Program-made: the position numbers and the translations under genes | Assembly: GCA_035402725.1 (NCBI GenBank) | Contig: DAONDU010000168.1 | Location: 1 to 5,386, forward strand | Source: UPXZ01 sp035402725 | GTDB taxonomy: Bacteria; Bacteroidota; Bacteroidia; Bacteroidales; Paludibacteraceae | DNA length: 5,386 nt | Reading direction: 5' to 3' | Notes under the pieces: generated by a model | Databases searched by the model: none | Told to the model about the DNA's origin: nothing | The model's input: only the letters and a program-made list of their open reading frames with translations | Shown: one piece after another, positions 1-5,386 of the stretch | Layout of the letters: every line of letters begins with the position of its first letter | How positions within the stretch are numbered: position 1 is the stretch's first letter

Positions 1-16
1 TTGATTTATGTTTTGA

Positions 17-24
17 TAAGTTTG
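17..24 (+). promoter_or_regulatory. Possible Bacteroidota -7 element for the beta-helix lipoprotein gene
   Basis: TAAGTTTG matches the Bacteroidota -7 consensus TAnnTTTG exactly. A matching -33 TTG would fall at or before the window edge. The TTG at 1-3 is only 13 bases away, shorter than the usual spacing. If used, the 5' leader would be about 125 bases. A weaker alternative is TACATTG at 84-90, which is one T short of consensus. In AT-rich DNA such matches arise by chance, so this is a weak call. Confidence 0.25.
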
Positions 25-157
25 TTTTTATTCAGAATATTTAAAATTCCTTCGGTTAAACTTTTAAATTAAAAACCAGTCAATACATTGATTAATTATT
101 ATCAGACTTAAATAATAATTCTATTCGCTTAATTCTTCACCCTAATTTCTTTTGAAA

Positions 158-1732
158 ATGAAAAAAAATAATTTATTGATCCTTATTTGTTGTATTTACT
201 CACTTTTTGTGTCATGTGACCCTGACAATTTGCTGGACAACAATGATTTGGACAATTCTTCCAATGAAACAGAGTTAGCTTCCGATTATGACTGGGATGC
301 TGGAAATGCAACTACTATTTCTTTGAACAACAATAATATCACCTCTGGCTCGGATGCAGTTACTATTGCAGGTTCCATTGCTACAATTACCAAAGCCGGG
401 TATTATATCGTGAATGGAACATTGACAAACGGGCAGCTTATCGTAGCCGTGGATTCTGGCATTGTTAAGATACAGTTCGACGGTGTAAACATAGCCAACA
501 CAACCGGATCTCCGTTTTATATCAAAAAATCATCCAAAACCATACTCTTCCTTGCTGACGGAAGCTCAAATATGATTTCTGACGCTTCTTCGTATGTGTC
601 AAGTGAAGAACCCAATGCTGCGATATTCAGCAATTCATACCTGGCAATTACAGGCAATGGTTCACTCACTGTTAAAGGTAATTTTAATGATGCAATTTCG
701 ACTGATGATGAACTCATTATAAACAACGGAACTATAACAGCAACAGGTAAGGATGACGCGATACGGGGGAAAAACTTTATAAAAGTTAACGGAGGGACAA
801 TAACGGCTACTGGTGGAACCGGACATGCGCTTAAATCGGACAACACGGATAAAGCCGGTTATGGCTATATTAAAATTGATGGCGGTACACTTAATCTTAC
901 ATCTTCGTCGGCTGATGGTATCCATGCGGTCAAACGGGTAATTATTAACTCCGGTAATCTGACGATATCAGCAACGGGAAGTCAGGCGTTGCATTCCGAT
1001 TCGCTGGTGTTTATTAATGACGGAACAACTATCATCAAATCGTCCAAAGAAGGAATTGAAAGTCCTTATATAGTAATAAACGGTGGCGAACTGAATATTA
1101 ATGCCACAGACGATGGATTTAACTCGACTTTTGGAAATGGCGGAGAAGCAATTGATAAAAGCTGTCTGACGATAAATGGTGGTAAAACCTCGGTTGATGT
1201 AGTCAAAGGCGATGGACTCGACAGTAACGGAACTGGCAACATGACCGGAGGTACAGTGGTTGTTCACGGTCCGTCAAGTGCACCTGAAGTAGCTCTGGAT
1301 GTGAATGGCGATTTTAAAGTTACCGGGGGAACCATGATAGCTTCGGGACCAAATTCAGGCAATATGATAGAAGGACCTGCTACCAGTTCATCGCAATATT
1401 CAGTGTTGATTAAATTTGGGGCCAGTTCAGGTCAGTTTGGAGGTCCAGGTGGTGGAACAGGCACCAATCAGATTGCAGCAGGAACTATTATCAATATCCG
1501 GGATAGTTCAGGGAACAGTCTCATAAGTTTTGTTCCTGTTCGTGCATGTTATTATGTAATTTTCTCTTCTCCGCTACTTAAGAGCGGTTCCACATACACC
1601 GTTTATACAGGTTCAACTGTAACCGGTGAAACCATCTGGAACGGATATTATCAGAATGGTACAGCAACCGGAGGAACTTCCCGCGGTACGTTTACCGTTT
1701 CGGGTAAACTAACTACTGTTAATCTGAATTAA
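158..1732 (+). CDS. Lipoprotein with Cthe_2159-type carbohydrate-binding beta-helix domain
   Basis: The predicted protein has 524 residues. It opens with a positively charged, hydrophobic signal peptide ending in FVSC, with Cys20 as the likely lipidated residue. The -3 position is Phe rather than the usual Leu, which is tolerated in this phylum. The mature start is Asp/Asn-rich (DPDNLLDNND), as expected of an acidic surface-lipoprotein linker. The family domain begins near Asp43 (DYDWD) and includes GYYIVNGTL at 81-89. From about 188 to 406 come some nine coils of 20-30 residues, each with a core like INGGxLxI followed by an Asp-Gly turn (D199/D200, D253/G254, D318/D319, D352/G353). This is the pattern of a right-handed parallel beta-helix. 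A Gly-rich linker (425-437) leads to a C-terminal beta-rich segment ending in GTFTVSGKLTTV. The namesake from Clostridium thermocellum binds cellulose and polygalacturonate and contains calcium. No catalytic residues are recognisable, so the role is probably binding or adhesion at the cell surface. The ligand here is unknown. ATG 158 is preferred over the in-frame TTG at 152. No Shine-Dalgarno is present. Confidence 0.85.
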   Translation: MKKNNLLILICCIYSLFVSCDPDNLLDNNDLDNSSNETELASDYDWDAGNATTISLNNNNITSGSDAVTIAGSIATITKAGYYIVNGTLTNGQLIVAVDSGIVKIQFDGVNIANTTGSPFYIKKSSKTILFLADGSSNMISDASSYVSSEEPNAAIFSNSYLAITGNGSLTVKGNFNDAISTDDELIINNGTITATGKDDAIRGKNFIKVNGGTITATGGTGHALKSDNTDKAGYGYIKIDGGTLNLTSSSADGIHAVKRVIINSGNLTISATGSQALHSDSLVFINDGTTIIKSSKEGIESPYIVINGGELNINATDDGFNSTFGNGGEAIDKSCLTINGGKTSVDVVKGDGLDSNGTGNMTGGTVVVHGPSSAPEVALDVNGDFKVTGGTMIASGPNSGNMIEGPATSSSQYSVLIKFGASSGQFGGPGGGTGTNQIAAGTIINIRDSSGNSLISFVPVRACYYVIFSSPLLKSGSTYTVYTGSTVTGETIWNGYYQNGTATGGTSRGTFTVSGKLTTVNLN

Positions 1733-1855
1733 TAACTTCTTTTTAAACTGATTTTTTTCAGACTTAATATCGTGTAAAAAAAGTGAAATATTATCCAACA
1801 ACCGAAGCAGTTTGGAATATCAGGTCTGTGAAAACAAATTGAAAAGCGGTTATAA

Positions 1856-1874
1856 AAAGAAATTTAATTTCTTT
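1856..1874. repeat. Perfect AT-rich inverted repeat, 8-base arms
   Basis: AAAGAAAT at 1856-1863 and ATTTCTTT at 1867-1874 are exact inverse complements around the loop TTA. It lies 124 bases after the stop of the lipoprotein gene. It could form a small hairpin in the 3' untranslated RNA or be an operator. No U-tract of terminator quality follows, and its low complexity means chance is possible. Confidence 0.4.
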
Positions 1875-1904
1875 CTGGACGCAAGTACACAACCACTGAA
1901 TTGA

Positions 1905-1933
1905 TAGTCGCAACGACGCTACTTTTTTATTTT
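1905..1933 (+). terminator. Weak intrinsic terminator candidate
   Basis: GTCG at 1907-1910 pairs with CGAC at 1914-1917 around a CAA loop. A two-base bulge (1918-1919) allows TA at 1905-1906 to pair with TA at 1920-1921. The T-rich run CTTTTTTATTTT follows directly. The stem is short and bulged, so it may only assist the much stronger hairpin just downstream. Confidence 0.35.
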
Positions 1934-1938
1934 GTAAG

Positions 1939-1977
1939 AGGAGTTTCACAATGCTGAGACTCCTTTTTTATTTTTTT
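1939..1977 (+). terminator. Strong intrinsic terminator
   Basis: The arms AGGAGTTTCA (1939-1948) and TGAGACTCCT (1955-1964) form a ten-pair stem with a single G-U wobble and a six-base loop. A T-tract of six Ts, one A and seven Ts follows, beginning at the base of the stem (1964-1977). The orientation is for plus-strand transcripts. The flank before the hairpin is T-rich rather than A-rich, so it is not bidirectional. It most likely ends the transcript of the upstream lipoprotein gene, giving a 3' untranslated region of just over 200 bases, unless a separate short RNA starts in between. Confidence 0.85.
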
Positions 1978-2323
1978 CAAATAGAGTCTTTTCGAGCTTG
2001 CACTCCTTCCAATTTCTTACTAATGGAATTTCATTATGCGGAAATTACTCCGAATACTTTGTCTTTAGTATTCAATTTGCATCTGATTTTTCTTTTGTGT
2101 CTGCCCGATCTGGTACCTGAATTCAGTTTAACTCATACCTGATTTTTACTTGAAAAATTTTCTGATTTTTTTTCGGATCGTTGAATTCAATCTGATGGGT
2201 AAACCGGTTAAAAAAATAGCTGACTTTTTTATTCATAATTTGCCTTGTTATGTAATAATTTCAATAATGAAAAACATCTTATCTGATTTGTTATTTTAGT
2301 GATAAACGAAATAGATGACGTAA
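1978..2323. other. Non-coding spacer between terminator and promoter
   Basis: This very AT-rich stretch holds no convincing gene on either strand. The one open frame of note (1951-2142, plus) starts inside the terminator loop, lacks a plausible leader, and encodes a Phe/Leu-rich peptide typical of translated T-rich DNA. Short perfect palindromes are visible: CTGAATTCAG at 2117-2126, TTGAATTCAA at 2181-2190 and AACCGGTT at 2202-2209. These could be regulator sites for the downstream hydrolase gene, but nothing shows which protein would bind. Confidence 0.6.
2083..2170 (+). repeat. Three dispersed copies of CTGATTTTT
   Basis: CTGATTTTT occurs exactly at 2083-2091, 2139-2147 and 2162-2170. A fourth exact copy lies at 1748-1756 just after the lipoprotein gene, and a truncated one (CTGATTTG) at 2283-2290. 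Spacing is irregular (56 and 23 bases between starts). Base composition may explain part of this, so a functional role is speculative. Confidence 0.35.
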
Positions 2324-2357
2324 TCTGGTCGTTAATTAGTTTAAAAGTGTATTTTTG
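2324..2357 (+). promoter_or_regulatory. Probable Bacteroidota promoter of the GH31 gene
   Basis: TATTTTTG at 2350-2357 is an exact match to the -7 consensus TAnnTTTG. TCTG at 2324-2327, with a 22-base spacer, is an imperfect -33 element (consensus TTTG or TTG). Transcription would start around 2362-2366, leaving an AT-rich leader of about 60 bases before the ATG. That leader has no Shine-Dalgarno, as is usual in this phylum. The -33 half is the weaker part of this call. Confidence 0.55.
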
Positions 2358-2426
2358 CATGCTTAGATTTTTTTTATTAAACACAGACAACGAAGTAAAA
2401 GTAATTTATTATAATAGAATAATTTC

Positions 2427-5291
2427 ATGAAAAGATTTAAACTGTTCTTATTGTTGCTCATAGCCACTTTAACGGGTTGCAATCATGCATTTTGTCAAAA
2501 AATTGCCGATGGTATAATTTTTCCGGTATTGTCAGATTCCCACACAGGTGTCAAAAAAATCCGGATACAGGTTGTATCCGATAAAATTATCAGAGTTACC
2601 GCTACAGCAGGGAATAAGTTTTCCGGGGTGAAAAGTCTTATTATAGTACCTCAACCGAAAGAAAAGAAAAAATTCAATGTAACTGAAAATAAATATCAGG
2701 TTTCACTCAGTACCGATTCATTAAAACTTAAAATTGTTAAGAAAACAGGCGAAATTACTTTTCTGAATAAACAGGGAAAAGTGTTGCTGAAAGAAAATTC
2801 CGGTGGAGGAAAGTCATTCGTTCCTATTCAAGTTGAAGGAACACGTGGATATTCAGTACGGCAGGTTTTCGATTCTCCTGAAAAAGAAGCTTTTTACGGA
2901 TTAGGTCAGCATCAGTCCGATGAATTCAATTACAAAGGTAAAAATGAATCATTGTTCCAGTACAATACAAAGGTTTCAGTTCCTTTTGTTGTTTCAAGTA
3001 ATAACTACGGAATTCTTTGGGATAATTATTCGCTTTCGAAATTCGGCGACTGCAGAGAATATGAACAGCTCAACCAATTTAAACTCTCTGACACCAACGG
3101 CAATCCCGGAGGACTGACGGCTGTTTATTCCAAAAAAGACAATTCGGTAGTTCCGATAATACGAGTTGAACCTCTCATCAACTACGAAAATCTTTCGTTG
3201 ATTAAAAACTTTCCACAAAATTTTGACCTGAACAATTCAAAAGTAACCTGGAATGGTCAGCTTGAGGCCGATAAAAGCGGTGATTTTCATTTTATACTGC
3301 ATTATGCCGGATATGTCAAAGTGTATTTTAATAATATTCCTGTTGTGACAGAACGCTGGCGTACAGCCTGGAACCCCAATGACTTTAAATTTAAATACAA
3401 TCTACGTGCTGGCGAAAAAATACCCGTTCGAATCGAATGGGAACCGGATGGTGCAGTCTCTTATATCTCCCTCAAAGCATTAAGTCCACTCGCTCATCAG
3501 GAACAAAACAAGTTGTCGCTCTGGAGTGAGATGGCCGATGAAATTGATTATTATTTTGTTTATGGCAGCACGATGGATGACATAATCAGCGGTTATCGGA
3601 AGCTTACAGGTAAATCTCAAATTATGCCCGAATGGGCAATGGGTTTCTGGCAAAGCCGGGAGCGCTATAAAACTCAGCACGAACTGCTGACCACTTTATC
3701 GGAATTTCGTAAAAGAAATATCCCGATCGACAATATTGTACAGGATTGGAACTACTGGCCCGAAACCGAATGGGGCAGTCATAAGTTTGATCCGCAGCGC
3801 TTCCCGGATCCTGTTGGATTGGTCGATAGTGTACACAAAATGAACGGACACATCATGATTTCTGTATGGCCTAAGTTCTACACTACTACCGATAATTATA
3901 AAGCATTTGACAAAAACGGCTGGATGTATCAGAAAGCAGTAAAAGACAGCATTCGGGACTGGGTGGGCCCTGGTTACGTCGGCTCTTTTTACGATGCATA
4001 TGCCGAAGGTGCCCGCAAACTTTTCTGGAAACAGATGAAAGGCAGCCTTTACGACAAAGGTTTTGATGCCTGGTGGATGGATGCATCTGAACCCAATGTG
4101 CAGGACAACACGGACATTGACTACCGTAAAAAGCTATGCGGCCCAACCGCGCTCGGACCATCGACCAAATATTTCAACGCATATGCCCTGATGAACGCCG
4201 AAGCAATCTATGACGGTCAGCGCAGTGTAGATCCCGATAAACGTGTATTCCTGCTTACACGTTCCGGATTTGCCGGGTTGCAAAGATACTCCACTGCTAC
4301 CTGGAGTGGCGATATAGGTACGAGATGGGAGGATATGAAAGCCCAGATTTCAGCCGGACTTAATTTTGCCTTGTCGGGTATTCCATACTGGACAATGGAT
4401 ATCGGAGGTTTTTGTACAGAGAAACGATATGAAAACGCCCAGCGATTGTTCGATCAAACCGGAACTGAGGATAACGATCTGAAAGAATGGCGGGAACTCA
4501 ATACACGCTGGTACCAGTTTGGCGCCTTTGCTCCCCTTTATCGTGCTCACGGACAATTTCCGCTGCGGGAGATATTTAACATCGCGCCTGAGAATCACCC
4601 TGCATATCAGTCAATATTGTATTATTCGAAACTTCGTTACCGGCTGATGCCATACATCTATTCGCTGGCAGGTATGACCCATTTCAACGACTATACCATC
4701 ATGCGTGCTCTGGTAATGGATTATGGTAAGGATACTGTTGTAAATAACATCAGCGATCAATATATGTTCGGTAATGCCCTGATGGTATGTCCGGTTTATG
4801 AATACAAAGCGGTGAAACGAGAGGTGTATTTCCCCAATACCACAGGTTGGTATGATTTCTACACCGGTAAACACGTGCAGGGAGGTACACATATGCAAAC
4901 CGACGCACCTTATTCGCACATGCCGGTATTTGTTCCCGAAGGAGCAATTATTCCGTTCGGTCCCGATATTCAATTTACCCGTGAGAAAAAGCCTGAAAGC
5001 ATAACCTTGTATGTTTATGGAGGCAAAAATGGTTCATTCACCCTTTATGAAGACGAAGGAACCAACTACAACTATGAAAAGGGCAAGTATTCAATGATTA
5101 CATTCACTTATGACGAAAAAAACGGATTTCTGGAAATTGGCAATAGAACAGGTTCATTTACAGGGATGTTGGAAAATCGTGAGTTCAACGTGGTGTTTGT
5201 TGACAAAGCAACGCCTAAATCCTGTAATCCAGACACAGTTGGGATGAAGGTAAAGTATACCGGACAAAAACTGACCTTGAAACTCAGATAA
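2427..5291 (+). CDS. Exported GH31 glycoside hydrolase with PA14 insert, probable alpha-xylosidase
   Basis: At 954 residues it is close in length to the PA14-containing GH31 alpha-xylosidases of Bacteroides and Cellvibrio xyloglucan loci. These remove alpha-1,6-linked xylose from the non-reducing end of xyloglucan oligosaccharides. The N-terminus is a lipoprotein signal with lipobox LTGC (Cys18). A beta-sandwich of GH31 N-terminal type (about 25-225) is interrupted by a PA14 domain (about 228-354) that resumes near 355-399. The (beta/alpha)8 barrel runs from MPEWAMGFW at 400 to about 750. It contains VQDWNYW (Asp440), the nucleophile in WWMDASEP (Asp552), the acid/base in WSGDIGTRWEDM (Asp629), WTMDIGG (Asp658) and RAHGQFP (His708). 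C-terminal beta domains follow, including a DUF5110-like part with LYEDEGTNYNYEKG. All expected catalytic residues are present and the frame is intact. No acidic surface-export signal follows Cys18, so a periplasm-facing location is likely. Alpha-glucosidase activity cannot be excluded from sequence alone. The gene appears to have its own promoter. Confidence 0.93.
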   Translation: MKRFKLFLLLLIATLTGCNHAFCQKIADGIIFPVLSDSHTGVKKIRIQVVSDKIIRVTATAGNKFSGVKSLIIVPQPKEKKKFNVTENKYQVSLSTDSLKLKIVKKTGEITFLNKQGKVLLKENSGGGKSFVPIQVEGTRGYSVRQVFDSPEKEAFYGLGQHQSDEFNYKGKNESLFQYNTKVSVPFVVSSNNYGILWDNYSLSKFGDCREYEQLNQFKLSDTNGNPGGLTAVYSKKDNSVVPIIRVEPLINYENLSLIKNFPQNFDLNNSKVTWNGQLEADKSGDFHFILHYAGYVKVYFNNIPVVTERWRTAWNPNDFKFKYNLRAGEKIPVRIEWEPDGAVSYISLKALSPLAHQEQNKLSLWSEMADEIDYYFVYGSTMDDIISGYRKLTGKSQIMPEWAMGFWQSRERYKTQHELLTTLSEFRKRNIPIDNIVQDWNYWPETEWGSHKFDPQRFPDPVGLVDSVHKMNGHIMISVWPKFYTTTDNYKAFDKNGWMYQKAVKDSIRDWVGPGYVGSFYDAYAEGARKLFWKQMKGSLYDKGFDAWWMDASEPNVQDNTDIDYRKKLCGPTALGPSTKYFNAYALMNAEAIYDGQRSVDPDKRVFLLTRSGFAGLQRYSTATWSGDIGTRWEDMKAQISAGLNFALSGIPYWTMDIGGFCTEKRYENAQRLFDQTGTEDNDLKEWRELNTRWYQFGAFAPLYRAHGQFPLREIFNIAPENHPAYQSILYYSKLRYRLMPYIYSLAGMTHFNDYTIMRALVMDYGKDTVVNNISDQYMFGNALMVCPVYEYKAVKREVYFPNTTGWYDFYTGKHVQGGTHMQTDAPYSHMPVFVPEGAIIPFGPDIQFTREKKPESITLYVYGGKNGSFTLYEDEGTNYNYEKGKYSMITFTYDEKNGFLEIGNRTGSFTGMLENREFNVVFVDKATPKSCNPDTVGMKVKYTGQKLTLKLR

Positions 5292-5315
5292 AGAGATGAA
5301 ATATGAATATGTCAG

Positions 5316-5343
5316 AAACAGTTATATATATAGAAACTGTTTT
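5316..5343 (+). terminator. Possible terminator hairpin after the GH31 gene
   Basis: AAACAGTT (5316-5323) and AACTGTTT (5335-5342) are perfect inverse complements around an 11-base AT loop, starting 24 bases after the stop codon. The 3' U run is short and the stem is AT-rich, so termination may be weak. An operator or a processing hairpin is also possible. Confidence 0.35.
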
Positions 5344-5360
5344 GAATTTATTAGTCAGAA

Positions 5361-5386
5361 ATTCTATTAATCATAATTCTAATCAT
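5361..5386 (+). repeat. Short imperfect tandem repeat at window edge
   Basis: ATTCTATTAATCAT (5361-5374) is followed by ATTCTAATCAT (5376-5386), the same word with three bases missing. The window stops at the end of the second unit, so it cannot be seen whether more copies follow. GTCAGAAA also occurs twice nearby (5311-5318 and 5354-5361). Confidence 0.35.

Noticed and set aside
40..68. TTTAAAA / TTTTAAA inverted repeat as an upstream terminator
   Set aside because: The stem is seven A-T pairs with a 15-base loop and no T-tract follows. It is expected by chance in this composition.
152..157. In-frame TTG at 152 as the start of the lipoprotein gene
   Set aside because: The ATG at 158 is in the same frame, directly follows, and gives a normal signal peptide start (MKKNN). 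The TTG would add only two residues and has no supporting ribosome binding site.
1186..1420. Short Gly/Asn-rich coil repeats as a DNA-level tandem repeat
   Set aside because: The periodicity is in the protein. Codons differ from coil to coil, so it is an old structural repeat and not a recent DNA duplication.
1400..1732. Type IX secretion C-terminal sorting domain on the beta-helix protein
   Set aside because: The end of the protein (GTFTVSGKLTTVNLN) lacks the usual sorting-domain motifs, and the lipoprotein signal already explains surface placement.
1928..1934. TATTTTG as a -7 promoter element for a small RNA
   Set aside because: It is one T short of consensus, has no -33 partner at proper spacing, and would start transcription directly in the terminator stem.
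1951..2142. 63-residue plus-strand open frame
   Set aside because: It begins in the loop of the strong terminator, translates T-rich DNA into a Phe/Leu-rich peptide, has no recognisable family and no promoter of its own.
4611..4973. 120-residue minus-strand open frame, and other antisense frames inside both genes
   Set aside because: They lie wholly within clearly conserved plus-strand coding sequence. Their translations are Cys/His/Arg-rich with no domain, typical of antisense shadows.

Overview
The window looks like chromosomal DNA from a member of the Bacteroidota (Bacteroidetes). It is AT-rich, especially between genes. Both proteins start with lipoprotein-type signal peptides. Neither gene has a Shine-Dalgarno sequence, and a good TAnnTTTG -7 promoter element lies upstream of the second gene. 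The second protein has the architecture of the PA14-containing GH31 alpha-xylosidases of this phylum. Genus or species cannot be fixed from the sequence alone.

Layout: positions 1-157 are a non-coding leader. Positions 158-1732 encode a 524-residue lipoprotein of the Cthe_2159-type carbohydrate-binding beta-helix family. Positions 1733-2426 are a 694-base intergenic region. It carries a perfect AT-rich inverted repeat, a weak terminator candidate, a strong intrinsic terminator (1939-1977), a stretch with short palindromes and a repeated CTGATTTTT word, and then the probable promoter of the second gene (about 2324-2357). Positions 2427-5291 encode a 954-residue exported GH31 glycoside hydrolase with a PA14 insert, most likely an alpha-xylosidase acting on xyloglucan oligosaccharides. 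Positions 5292-5386 are non-coding, with a modest hairpin and a short imperfect repeat at the window edge.

The genes point the same way but are separated by a strong terminator and a fresh promoter, so they are probably two transcription units. The shared theme is plant cell wall polysaccharide: a beta-helix family with a characterised member that binds cellulose and pectin-type polymers, and an enzyme of xyloglucan side-chain removal. That link is inference from families and adjacency. There is no SusC/SusD pair, regulator or other hydrolase in view, so membership in a polysaccharide utilisation locus cannot be shown. I see no tRNA, rRNA, CRISPR array, insertion sequence or phage gene, and no convincing undescribed system. 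The least explained parts are the long intergenic region and the ligand of the beta-helix lipoprotein.
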